Shown here: in pieces, positions 7,799 through 15,690 of the stretch | Numbering within the stretch: position 1 is the stretch's first letter | Layout of the letters: each line of letters begins with the position of its first letter | Assembly (NCBI RefSeq): GCF_036568765.1 | Contig: NZ_DATCRY010000191.1 | Span: 1 to 28,409, forward strand | Source: GSA-30 sp036568765 | GTDB taxonomy: Bacteria; Pseudomonadota; Gammaproteobacteria; Xanthomonadales; Rhodanobacteraceae | DNA length: 28,409 nucleotides | Direction: 5' to 3' | Notes under the pieces: model-generated | Seen by the model: the letters and a program-made list of their open reading frames with translations, nothing else | What the model was told of the DNA's origin: nothing | Database searches by the model: none | Program-made: the position numbers and the translations under genes

Positions 7799-8827
7799 AT
7801 GAGCGCAGCCCACCACACCGTCGCGGAGATCGCCGAGCGTTTCGGCCTGACCTTTCACGGCGACGGCGCGCGCGTCATCGACGGTGTCGGCACACTGGCC
7901 GGTGCGAGCAGTAGCCAGTTGAGCTTTCTCTCCAACAGCAAATACAGCGCGCAGCTGACGACTACCCACGCGGGTGTCGTGGTGCTGCGCGAAGAAAACC
8001 TGGCCGAGTGCCCGACCGCCGCCTTGGTGGCACGCGATCCCTATGTGGCTTACGCCAAGATCGCCGCGTTGTTCGAGCGGCTCCCTGCCTCGCCTGCCGG
8101 CATCCACGCCAGCGCGGTGGTGCATCCTTCCGCGCGCGTGGCGCCCACGGCAAGCATCGGTCCTTGCTGCGTCATTGAAGCCGACGCAGCCATCGAGGAA
8201 GGCGCCGTGCTCGGGCCGCATTGCATCGTGGGTGCGGGCTGCGTGATCGGGGCCCAATCGCGCCTGGTCGCCCGCGTCACCCTGGTGACACGGGTCACCT
8301 TGGGCAAGCGCGTAATCGTGCACCCGGGCGCAGTCATTGGCTCGGACGGCTTCGGCCTGGCCTTCGACCGCGACCACTGGATCAAGCTGCCCCAGCTCGG
8401 TGGCGTGCGGATCGGCGACGATTGTGAAATTGGCGCGAATACCACAATCGACCGCGGCGCGCTGGAAGATACCGTGCTTGAAGAAGACGTACGCCTGGAT
8501 AATCAGATTCAGATCGCACATAACGTGCATATTGGCGCGCACACCGCCATGGCCGGCTGCGCCGCCGTAGCCGGCAGCGCCAAGATCGGTCGTTACTGCA
8601 TGATCGGCGGCAATGCCGGGGTGCTTGGACATCTTGAGCTCGCCGACCGGGTTACCATTACCGCCAAGAGTCTGGTGACGCATTCCATCCGCGAGCCAGG
8701 GGAATATTCGTCGGGCGTGCCTTTGCAGGAAAACCGCCTGTGGCGTCGGAACGCCGCCCGTTTCAAGCACCTTGATGAGTTTGCGCGTCGACTTTCGGCG
8801 CTGGAGAAGGACAGTAACAATGACTGA
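7799..8827 (+). CDS. lpxD: UDP-3-O-(3-hydroxyacyl)glucosamine N-acyltransferase
   Basis: LpxD adds the second hydroxyacyl chain, carried by ACP, to UDP-3-O-acyl-glucosamine in lipid A synthesis. The 342-residue protein has the N-terminal uridine-binding domain (about 1-100, with LSFLSN and HAGVVVL), then a left-handed beta helix of hexapeptide repeats (about 100-300) and a C-terminal helix. The catalytic His is His241 in IQIAHNVHIG, matching His239 of E. coli LpxD by alignment from memory. ATG 7799 follows GGAG eight bases upstream and is preferred over an in-frame TTG at 7763. The gene overlaps fabZ by eight bases, suggesting coupled translation. Confidence 0.96.
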   Translation: MSAAHHTVAEIAERFGLTFHGDGARVIDGVGTLAGASSSQLSFLSNSKYSAQLTTTHAGVVVLREENLAECPTAALVARDPYVAYAKIAALFERLPASPAGIHASAVVHPSARVAPTASIGPCCVIEADAAIEEGAVLGPHCIVGAGCVIGAQSRLVARVTLVTRVTLGKRVIVHPGAVIGSDGFGLAFDRDHWIKLPQLGGVRIGDDCEIGANTTIDRGALEDTVLEEDVRLDNQIQIAHNVHIGAHTAMAGCAAVAGSAKIGRYCMIGGNAGVLGHLELADRVTITAKSLVTHSIREPGEYSSGVPLQENRLWRRNAARFKHLDEFARRLSALEKDSNND

Positions 8828-9293
8828 CAACACCGTGCCCTTCCACCTGCCGGTCAACGTGGAGCAGATACAGCAGTTGCTGCCGCACCGCTACCCGTTC
8901 CTGCTGGTCGATCGGGTGATCGAACTGGTGCCGGACAAGAGCGTGGTCGCACTGAAAAACGTGACGATCAACGAACCGTTCTTCCAGGGCCATTTCCCGG
9001 GGCATCCGGTGATGCCGGGCGTGCTGATCGTCGAGGCCATGGCGCAGACCGCCGGCCTGCTCACGCAGATCAGCAGCCGCTTGAAAGGCAATACCGGCAG
9101 TCCGCTGTTCTACCTCGCCAAGGTCGATAACGCACGCTTCAATGCCATCGTCAAACCGGGCGACCAGTTGCGCATGGAGGTCAGCCTCAAGCGTCTGTTG
9201 CGCAGCATGGGACTGTTCGAAGCCAAGGCGCTGGTCGACGGCAAGGAAGTGGCCAGCTGCGAACTGATGTGCGCGGCGAGGGCCGAAAAATGA
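8820..9293 (+). CDS. fabZ: 3-hydroxyacyl-ACP dehydratase FabZ
   Basis: FabZ dehydrates 3-hydroxyacyl-ACP in fatty acid elongation and competes with LpxA/LpxD for the same hydroxyacyl-ACP pool, which explains its place in the lpx operon. The 157-residue hot-dog-fold protein has HRYPFLLVDR near residue 23, the catalytic motif FFQGHFPGHPVMPGV with His58, and Glu72 in VEAMAQTAG. Its ATG lies inside the end of lpxD, and its TGA overlaps the lpxA ATG. Length and motifs match the family. Confidence 0.97.
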   Translation: MTDNTVPFHLPVNVEQIQQLLPHRYPFLLVDRVIELVPDKSVVALKNVTINEPFFQGHFPGHPVMPGVLIVEAMAQTAGLLTQISSRLKGNTGSPLFYLAKVDNARFNAIVKPGDQLRMEVSLKRLLRSMGLFEAKALVDGKEVASCELMCAARAEK

Positions 9294-10063
9294 TTCATCC
9301 GACCGCGCAGATCGATCCATCCGCCAAGATCGGCGCCGACGTCACCGTCGGTGCCTACAGCGTCATCGGCGCCGATGTGGAAATCGGCGAGGGCACGACG
9401 ATCGGTCCCCACGTGGTGATCGAAGGCCCCACGCGCATCGGTAAGCAAAATCGCATCAGCCAGTTCGCTTCGCTGGGTGGCGCGCCGCAGGACAAGAAAT
9501 TCGCCGGCGAGCGCACCGAACTGGTGATCGGCGACCGTAACCTGATCCGCGAATTCGTCACCATCAATCGTGGCACGGGCGACGGTGGCGGCGTCACCCG
9601 GATAGGCAACGACAACTGGCTGCTGGCCTACGTCCACGTCGCGCACGACTGCCAGATCGGCAACAACACCGTGTTTTCCAATTACTCGGCGTTAGCCGGG
9701 CATGTGGAGATCGGCGACTGGGTCATCATGTCCGGCTTCTCCGGCGTGCATCAGTTCTGCAAGGTCGGGGCGCATGCGTTCATCGGCATGGGCTGCCTGG
9801 TCGGCTCCGACGTCCCGCCGTTCGTGATGATGGCCAACGAACAGCGTGGGCGCCCGCGCGGCATCAACAGCGAAGGTTTGAAAAGGCGCGGTTTCGACCC
9901 GACTCGCATCGCGGCGATCAAGCGCGCCTACCGCACGCTGTACATGGCCGGCCTGACCTTGAACGACGCACGCGAACAGCTCGTCGAACTCGCCGAAGAA
10001 AGCGGCGACGTGCGCGAGATGCTGGATTTCCTGGATCGCAGCGACCGCGCGCTGGCGCGTTGA
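9290..10063 (+). CDS. lpxA: UDP-N-acetylglucosamine acyltransferase
   Basis: LpxA transfers a 3-hydroxyacyl chain from ACP to the 3-OH of UDP-GlcNAc, the first step of lipid A synthesis. The 257-residue protein starts MIHPTAQIDPSAKIG and runs through a hexapeptide-repeat beta helix to about residue 190. The catalytic His is His119 in VHVAHDCQIG. The conserved HQFCKVGAHAFIG and GLKRRGF motifs follow, then a C-terminal helical part. It starts in an ATGA overlap with fabZ and is followed seven bases later by lpxB. Confidence 0.97.
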   Translation: MIHPTAQIDPSAKIGADVTVGAYSVIGADVEIGEGTTIGPHVVIEGPTRIGKQNRISQFASLGGAPQDKKFAGERTELVIGDRNLIREFVTINRGTGDGGGVTRIGNDNWLLAYVHVAHDCQIGNNTVFSNYSALAGHVEIGDWVIMSGFSGVHQFCKVGAHAFIGMGCLVGSDVPPFVMMANEQRGRPRGINSEGLKRRGFDPTRIAAIKRAYRTLYMAGLTLNDAREQLVELAEESGDVREMLDFLDRSDRALAR

Positions 10064-10070
10064 ACCGACC

Positions 10071-11273
10071 ATGTCCGGCACGCTGCCCGAAGCTCCGCTC
10101 ATTGCACTGATCGCCGGCGAGGATTCCGGCGACCAACTCGGCGCCGATTTGATCGGCGCGTTGCGCGAGCGTTACCCACGGGCGCGCTTTGTCGGCATTG
10201 GCGGTACGCGTATGCATGCCCAGGGGTTCGATTCCTGGTACGACATTCGCGAACTGTCGGTCATGGGTTTTGCCGAAGTGGTCAAGCATCTGCCACGACT
10301 GCTCAAACTGCGCAAAGCGCTGGTTGCACGCCTGCTGGCGGCGCGGCCGGACGTTGTGGTCGGGATCGATGCGCCGGACTTCAACCTCGGTGTGGAACAG
10401 CGGCTAAAAACCGCAGGCCTGCGTACTGTGCATTACGTCAGCCCTTCAGTCTGGGCTTGGCGTGAAAAACGCGCCGAAAAAATTGGCCACAGCGCCGATC
10501 GCGTGCTTTGTCTGTTTCCGATGGAGCCGCCGATTTATGGCAGGCACGGCGTCGACGCGCGTTTCGTCGGTCATCCGCTCGCCGATCGCTTCGCCTTGGT
10601 CTCCGACCGTACCGGTGCACGCGAAGTGCTAGGGCTGTCGCAGCACGTGCCAGTCCTCGCCGTACTGCCCGGCAGCCGCCCGTCCGAGCTGGCACGCCTG
10701 GGCCATGTCTTCCTCGACGCAGCACGGCGCGTGGCACAGGCTGTGCCCGGACTACGCATCGTCGTCCCCGCGGCTAACGTGCGCGTGCGCGAACAATTGC
10801 AGAGCCTGCTTGCCACTTGGCACGACCGAGAGTCTGCGCCATTGCTGCTCGACGGACACGCCCATGAGGCAATGCTGGCGGCGGACATCGTCTTGCTCGC
10901 ATCCGGTACTGCCACGCTCGAGGCCATGCTTTCCAAGCGTCCGATGGTGGTCGGCTACCGCGTTTCGCCGATCAGCTATCGCATCGCACGCGCGCTGAAC
11001 ATGCTCAAGACCGATGTGTATGCATTGCCCAATATCCTGGCACGTGCCTGCGGCCTTGGTCAGGCTTTACTGGTACCGGAGTTGATGCAGGACGACTGCA
11101 CCGCGGAAAAACTCGCCGCGGCCACGCTCGATCTTTTGCAGGACAGCGAGCGACGTGGCCAGATCGTGGCGGCGTTCGAGTTCCTGCACCAGCAGTTGCG
11201 CGGCGAGCTCGATGGCCAGGCGGCGGATCGTGCCGCTGAGGCGATTGCCGAGTTGATCGATCGCCCGGGATAA
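10071..11273 (+). CDS. lpxB: Lipid-A-disaccharide synthase
   Basis: LpxB is a family 19 glycosyltransferase at the inner face of the membrane that joins lipid X and UDP-2,3-diacylglucosamine into the beta-1,6 disaccharide of lipid A. The 400-residue product has the N-terminal GEDSGDQLGADL motif (GEASGD in E. coli), GIDAPDFNLGVE, HYVSPSVWAWREKR, LPGSRPSEL and the nucleotide-sugar region SGTATLEAML with MVVGYR. All agree with the family, and length is slightly above the E. coli protein. No strong Shine-Dalgarno precedes the ATG, so reinitiation after lpxA is likely. Confidence 0.96.
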   Translation: MSGTLPEAPLIALIAGEDSGDQLGADLIGALRERYPRARFVGIGGTRMHAQGFDSWYDIRELSVMGFAEVVKHLPRLLKLRKALVARLLAARPDVVVGIDAPDFNLGVEQRLKTAGLRTVHYVSPSVWAWREKRAEKIGHSADRVLCLFPMEPPIYGRHGVDARFVGHPLADRFALVSDRTGAREVLGLSQHVPVLAVLPGSRPSELARLGHVFLDAARRVAQAVPGLRIVVPAANVRVREQLQSLLATWHDRESAPLLLDGHAHEAMLAADIVLLASGTATLEAMLSKRPMVVGYRVSPISYRIARALNMLKTDVYALPNILARACGLGQALLVPELMQDDCTAEKLAAATLDLLQDSERRGQIVAAFEFLHQQLRGELDGQAADRAAEAIAELIDRPG

Positions 11274-11392
11274 GAAGAGAGCGAACAGGAGCGAAGAGTG
11301 AGTCCACACCGACGACACGCACTTACCTTGCCCCCTACTCCTGTCATTCCTACGCATTGACCTACCCGCTCCGCCCATCCACCATAACCCCC

Positions 11393-12058
11393 ATGCCACG
11401 AAAGCGCCGTACCGTCACCGATCTCGATCCTTCCCTGCTTGTGGCGGGCGTCGATGAGGCTGGGCGAGGCCCCTTGGCCGGTCCGGTCGTCGTCGCCGCC
11501 GTGATTCTCGACGGCTCGCGACCGATTCGTGGCTTGAACGATTCCAAGCAACTCAATGAAGCACGGCGCGAAACGCTCTATGCGCGCATCGTCGAGCGCG
11601 CGCTGGCCTGGAGCGTGATCTTCGTGGAACGCGAAGAGATCGATCGCATCAATATCTTCCAGGCCACCATGCAGGGCATGACGCGCGCGCTGCTCGGTCT
11701 GCACGCAACACCCGGCTATGCGCTGATCGATGGCAATCGGCTGCCCAAGCAGCTGCCTTGTCCCGCACGCGCGATCGTCGGCGGCGATGCGAGCGAGCCG
11801 GCAATCTGCGCCGCATCGATCATCGCCAAAGTCAGCCGCGATCGTCATATGGTGGAACTGGATGCTCGCTATCCAGGCTACGGCTTTGCACGGCACAAAG
11901 GCTATAGCGTGCCGGAACACTTCGAAGCATTGAACCGACTCGGGCCCTGCGAAGCTCACCGACGCAGCTTCGCGCCTGTGCGCGACCTGCTCGATCCATC
12001 TTCCTTGTCGGGTGTCACCGCCGACCTGTTCGCGTTGCCCGCAGAAATTCCGGCATAA
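11393..12058 (+). CDS. rnhB: Ribonuclease HII
   Basis: RNase HII nicks RNA-DNA hybrids at single ribonucleotides and starts ribonucleotide excision repair. The 221-residue protein has the catalytic motif AGVDEAGRGPLAGPV (Asp21, Glu22), LNDSKQL, LIDGN with Asp113, and SIIAKVSRDRHM followed by YPGYGFARHKGY, the usual order. ATG 11393 gives a sensible N-terminus; a TTG at 11357 is the alternative. The gap of about 120 bases after lpxB holds no structure that I can support. Unlike E. coli, dnaE does not follow directly. Confidence 0.96.
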   Translation: MPRKRRTVTDLDPSLLVAGVDEAGRGPLAGPVVVAAVILDGSRPIRGLNDSKQLNEARRETLYARIVERALAWSVIFVEREEIDRINIFQATMQGMTRALLGLHATPGYALIDGNRLPKQLPCPARAIVGGDASEPAICAASIIAKVSRDRHMVELDARYPGYGFARHKGYSVPEHFEALNRLGPCEAHRRSFAPVRDLLDPSSLSGVTADLFALPAEIPA

Positions 12059-12252
12059 GCATCAAACGCACCAACTCCCCCCTGCCGTTTGGCCCGCGCG
12101 AAGCACTCGTCACTTGCCGTAAAATCTTGCCGTCGGACCAGAGGCTGGATGCAACCTTTCTGTCCGCCGCCGCATCTGAGCCTGCAAGCCCGCCCGCTGG
12201 CCCGCGGCAATCCGCACGGACGCTGTCACGGCAGTCTTTGCCGACACATCGA

Positions 12253-12279
12253 TTGATTGGCACCCAACGCGTTTATTCT
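12253..12279 (+). promoter_or_regulatory. Weak sigma70-like promoter candidate
   Basis: TTGATT and TATTCT are separated by 15 bases, shorter than the optimal 17, and end 18 bases before the start of the 60-residue gene. The 239-base gap from rnhB to that gene otherwise shows only a direct repeat CTTGCCGT (about 12113-12120 and 12126-12133). Confidence 0.3.
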
Positions 12280-12297
12280 CGACGCAGGAGTTCCGCC

Positions 12298-12480
12298 ATG
12301 ACGCCCGATCGCTCGCCCCTGGCACCTGCCACCGATACGTCCGTTACCCAAGACAATCCGGCTTCGACCACGTCGCTCGAGTCCACCCACAAGGACTACG
12401 ATCGCAAGCCCCTGGTGGTGGAACATTTCGAGCATTACATCGAATTGAACAACGATAACCAGCGTTTCCGCATTGGCTGA
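12298..12480 (+). CDS. Small hypothetical protein (60 residues)
   Basis: Not recognised. A GCAGGAG Shine-Dalgarno six bases before the ATG supports translation. The N-terminal half (about residues 1-30) is rich in Thr, Ser, Pro and Asp and looks disordered. The C-terminal half (HKDYDRKPLVVEHFEHYIEL, then NNDNQRFRIG) is charged and patterned like a folded or binding segment. There is no signal peptide or membrane segment. An in-frame extension upstream to 12127 looks non-coding. It converges on the permease with nine bases between the coding ends, and the two stop codons lie in the arms of a five-base inverted repeat (12478-12492). Possibly a small lineage-specific regulator or binding protein; function unknown. 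Confidence 0.7.
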   Translation: MTPDRSPLAPATDTSVTQDNPASTTSLESTHKDYDRKPLVVEHFEHYIELNNDNQRFRIG

Positions 12481-12489
12481 GATGAAGTC

Positions 12490-13926
12490 TCAACGCTCGC
12501 GCAACCGGCTGTGGCGGTAGCCATAGATCGCATAAATGAACATGCCGATCGCGGTCCATCCGGCCAGCAGCGCCCAGTTGGGAAGGCTCATCTGTGCGAG
12601 CAGGAACAGGCACACGGCCACGCCGAGGGTGCATACCACCGGCGCGGCCGGCACACGGAACCCGCGCCGCAAATGCGGATGCGTGCGGCGAAGTACCAGC
12701 ACGCCGAGGCAGACCGTCGCAAAGGCGAGCAAGGTGCCCATGGAAAGCAGGTCGCCCAGCAGGTTGAGCGGAAACACGGCTGCCAGCACGCCGCCGATGA
12801 CACCGACCAGCAGGGTCGTGCGATGCGGGGTGTTGTGCTGGTCGTGCACCGCGCTGAAGAAACGCGGCAGCAGGCCGTCGCCGGCCATGGTGTAGAGGAT
12901 GCGCGCCAGTCCCATGTGCATGACCAGGATCACCGAGGTCAGGCCCGCTACGGCACCGATCTGGATGAGAACCTTCAACCATGCCAACGCCGGATGCGCT
13001 GCGAGCGCCGTGGCAACGGGCTCGGCCGTCCCCAGCTGCACGTAAGGCACCAGCCCGGTCAGCACGCCTGCAACAATGATGTACAGCACAGTACAGATGG
13101 TCAGCGAGATGAGGATGCCTGCCGGCACGTTGAACTGCGGGTTGCGCGTTTCCTGCGCTGCCGTCGCTACCGCATCGAAGCCGATATAGGCGAAGAACAC
13201 GCTGGTTGCCGCTCGGAACACACCCGACCAGCCGTAATGATCGCCGCCCTGGTTGGCCGGCACGAACGGGTGCCATAACGAAGGATCGACGTATTGCACG
13301 CCAAACAACACGAACAGCAGCACCACCAGCACCTTCAATACCACCACCGTGCTTGCGAACCAGGTCGACTGGCGAGTGCCCCGATAGAGCAGCAACGTCA
13401 GCGCCGCGACGATCAGCAATGCCGGCAGGTTCAACAAGGCCCCCGTAAGCTGCAGGTGCCCGTCCTTGAAGCTGACCGGCGCATCGGCCAGCGCGGCCGG
13501 CACATGAATGCCGATGCTGTGCAGCAGGCCCACGGCGTAGCCGGACCAGCCCACAGCCACCGAAGACACCGCAAGCAGATACTCGGCCACCACGTTCCAG
13601 CCGATGAACCAGGCCAACAACTCACCGAAGGTGGCATAGGCGTAGACATAGGCGCTGCCGGAAACCGGCAGCATGGCGGCGAACTCGGCGTAGCTCAGTC
13701 CCGCCAGCGCTGCTGCCAAACCGGCCAGTACGAAGGAAAGAATCAGCGCCGGCCCGGCGTGTTCGGCTGCGGCCTGCCCGGTAATCACGAAAATGCCTGC
13801 GCCGATGACCGCACCGACGCCAAGTACGACCAGTTGGGTAAGCCCCAGAGTACGGCGCAGCGCATTATCGGACGACAGCGACATTTCGACCGGTTTGACC
13901 GCAAACAACGAACGAACCAACGACAT
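12490..13926 (-). CDS. APC-superfamily amino acid permease (cationic amino acid transporter type)
   Basis: Inner membrane amino acid transporter of about 478 residues with roughly 12 hydrophobic segments. The first segment carries the APC signature VGAVIGAGIFVITG, followed by LSYAEFAAMLPVSGSAYVYAY and later FFAYIGFDAVATAAQE; these match the CAT-like (YfnA/YhdG) subgroup, so a proton-coupled uptake role is likely. The substrate cannot be read from sequence. Two ATG codons lie at 13932 and 13926; the second is chosen because GAGGA sits six bases before it. It is the only reverse gene in the first 24 kb and lies, with the GGDEF gene, inside an otherwise conserved rnhB-dnaE junction. Confidence 0.9.
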   Translation of the reverse strand: MSLVRSLFAVKPVEMSLSSDNALRRTLGLTQLVVLGVGAVIGAGIFVITGQAAAEHAGPALILSFVLAGLAAALAGLSYAEFAAMLPVSGSAYVYAYATFGELLAWFIGWNVVAEYLLAVSSVAVGWSGYAVGLLHSIGIHVPAALADAPVSFKDGHLQLTGALLNLPALLIVAALTLLLYRGTRQSTWFASTVVVLKVLVVLLFVLFGVQYVDPSLWHPFVPANQGGDHYGWSGVFRAATSVFFAYIGFDAVATAAQETRNPQFNVPAGILISLTICTVLYIIVAGVLTGLVPYVQLGTAEPVATALAAHPALAWLKVLIQIGAVAGLTSVILVMHMGLARILYTMAGDGLLPRFFSAVHDQHNTPHRTTLLVGVIGGVLAAVFPLNLLGDLLSMGTLLAFATVCLGVLVLRRTHPHLRRGFRVPAAPVVCTLGVAVCLFLLAQMSLPNWALLAGWTAIGMFIYAIYGYRHSRLRER

Positions 13927-13943
13927 CGGCATTCCTCGAAGCG

Positions 13944-13963
13944 GCGCCGCGGAATGGCGGCGC
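13944..13963 (-). promoter_or_regulatory. Hairpin in permease leader
   Basis: GCGCCGC, loop GGAATG, GCGGCGC forms a perfect seven-base stem six bases upstream of the permease Shine-Dalgarno. It could affect access to the ribosome site or stabilise the mRNA end. Function inferred only. Confidence 0.35.
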
Positions 13964-14023
13964 GAAACGATGAACGATGCCAGCCGACGCCGGACCTGGC
14001 AACCAGTACTAGTCCGAAAAAAG

Positions 14024-14052
14024 TTGTAAGAAGGCGGTCAGGGAAGTATTTG
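14024..14052 (+). promoter_or_regulatory. Weak promoter candidate for the GGDEF gene
   Basis: TTGTAA, a 17-base spacer and TATTTG give a marginal sigma70-type match about 66 bases before the GTG start. This divergent 191-base gap must hold promoters for both the permease and the GGDEF gene; none is strong. Confidence 0.25.
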
Positions 14053-14117
14053 GCGCTAGCATGTAGTCCAAAGGGGGACCGTCTCGTTCCGACGCAGCTT
14101 TCAGGGGGAGCCGCACC

Positions 14118-15617
14118 GTGCGACTGGTCTGGTTAGCACCGATTCTGTTGGCTGTTCAGGCAGCGCTGGCCGTGCATGGCCTGGCGGCCGAGGCCGTGTC
14201 CGCCCGCTGCCTGTTCATCGCGATCCAGTGTGTGGCACTGGCGGTCATCAGTGTGCGATACCGCCACGATGCCACGCCCATCCGCGCCCTGTGGCTGCTG
14301 CTCGCGCTATCGCTGGGAATGCAGGTGCTGTGGGCCTCGACCAACCTGATGGCGCAGGTACTGGGCGATCCGCACGGCTGGCTGACGACGCTGGGCGTCA
14401 CCTTGTCGGGGCTGTATATGATCCCGAGCATGCTGATGATCGCCCGCTCGTTCGACCGGCGCGAACCCAAGGCGGTGCTTGCCTTGGACCTAGCGCTTTC
14501 AATGGTCGTGGCGATCCTGCTGTGTGCCCTGGTGTTCCGCATCATTGGCGGGGGCGGACCGCAGGCGGCGGAGATCTACATCATCATCCACCATGCCGAT
14601 GCGATCGATTTCACCCTGGCGATCCTGGCGAGCCTGCGCTTGCTCGGCATACGTAGCGCGCAGGGCCGCTATTTCTATCTCTGCGCCGCGCTGTTCCTGT
14701 GGCTTAACGCGATCGCCGCAGCCATTTACAACCGCATCGAACTCGCCGGATTACCGTCGTGGAGCATACCGTTGATCGGTATCGCCTATGTGGCGCTGGC
14801 CCTGGCCGTCGCGCGGCCGACACCGCGCTGGCTGCGTCGTTACCGCCCGTCACGGCGACTGGCCCAAACCATCGGTTCATTCGCACCGGTAGCCATTTCG
14901 CTGGCCGTCCTCTTGCTGGCAATCAGCGTATCGCGCCTGAGCTACGGGTTGGGCATGCTCGCGGCGACCGCTTCGGTGCTGCTCTATGCCTTGCGTGTCG
15001 CCTTCATCCAAAGCCGTAGCCAGGATATGCAGCGCGTCGCCCAACTCAACAACCAGCGGCTGCAGCAACAGGTAGGACGTGACCCGCTCACCGGCATCGC
15101 TAATCGCAGCCTGCTCGATACGCGCCTGCCCGCGATATGCTGGGACAGCGCGCGCCAGGGCCGGCCCTGCGCGTTGCTGATGGTCGATATCGATTTCTTC
15201 AAGCAGTTCAACGACAGCCAGGGCCATCTCGCTGGCGACGAATGCCTCATCAAGGTCGCCACGGTACTGGCGGCCAATGTGACAGCCCCGCAAGGGCTGG
15301 TCGCCCGTTACGGTGGCGAGGAGTTCGCCATCGTGCTGCCCGCCACGCCTGAACCCGCAGCCATCGGGATAGCCGAAAGGCTGATCGATGCGATCGCGCG
15401 CATCGACATTCCTCATCCGCAAAGTCCGCTCGGCCGCGTCAGCGTAAGCATCGGCATTGCCGGCCGTGTCTGCACCGACGCGGGCGATGCGGTGACGTTG
15501 CTGGAACAGGCAGACCAGGCGCTGTACCGCGCCAAGACGCATGGCCGCAATCGTTACGAGACCGCCTGCTGGGGCGCGACGCCCGTCACGCCGGCCGCCT
15601 CGCCTTCGGCTTCCTGA
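14118..15617 (+). CDS. Membrane-bound diguanylate cyclase (GGDEF domain)
   Basis: The 499-residue protein probably makes cyclic di-GMP from two GTP at the inner membrane. The N-terminal 300 residues contain about ten hydrophobic segments in a module I do not recognise. A short polar coil (about 301-325) leads to a C-terminal GGDEF domain (about 326-490) with DPLTGIANR, MVDIDFFKQFNDSQGH and the active site GGEEF at 399-403, which is the active variant. No EAL domain is present. The product-inhibition I-site (RxxD upstream of the active site) is absent: the aligned residues are APQG. GTG 14118 is the start, with GGGGGAG seven bases upstream. The signal sensed is unknown. Confidence 0.92.
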   Translation: MRLVWLAPILLAVQAALAVHGLAAEAVSARCLFIAIQCVALAVISVRYRHDATPIRALWLLLALSLGMQVLWASTNLMAQVLGDPHGWLTTLGVTLSGLYMIPSMLMIARSFDRREPKAVLALDLALSMVVAILLCALVFRIIGGGGPQAAEIYIIIHHADAIDFTLAILASLRLLGIRSAQGRYFYLCAALFLWLNAIAAAIYNRIELAGLPSWSIPLIGIAYVALALAVARPTPRWLRRYRPSRRLAQTIGSFAPVAISLAVLLLAISVSRLSYGLGMLAATASVLLYALRVAFIQSRSQDMQRVAQLNNQRLQQQVGRDPLTGIANRSLLDTRLPAICWDSARQGRPCALLMVDIDFFKQFNDSQGHLAGDECLIKVATVLAANVTAPQGLVARYGGEEFAIVLPATPEPAAIGIAERLIDAIARIDIPHPQSPLGRVSVSIGIAGRVCTDAGDAVTLLEQADQALYRAKTHGRNRYETACWGATPVTPAASPSAS

Positions 15618-15622
15618 GATTC

Positions 15623-15643
15623 GGGCAATGTCAATTCTTGCCC
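15623..15643 (+). other. Short inverted repeat before dnaE
   Basis: GGGCAA, nine-base loop, TTGCCC lies six bases after the GGDEF stop. Its right arm also serves as the -35 of a weak promoter-like pair (TTGCCC, 17 bases, TAGGCT at 15661-15666) 25 bases before dnaE. Could be an operator or weak terminator stem. Confidence 0.3.
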
Positions 15644-15690
15644 CCTCCAGACCGCGCCGGTAGGCTGGACACCTATCTCGCGTGCACGCC

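Noticed and set aside
12478..12492. TGAGA-TGAAG-TCTCA hairpin joining the two convergent stop codons as a terminator
   Set aside because: A five-base stem without T-run is too weak to call; noted only in the small gene's entry.
14051..14065. TTGGCGCTAGCATG before the GGDEF gene as a sigma54 promoter
   Set aside because: The GG element is present but the GC of the -12 element is missing at the required spacing.
13294..14136. A 280-residue forward frame opposite the permease N-terminus
   Set aside because: Extremely rich in Gln, His and Arg, a mirror of hydrophobic codons on the other strand.
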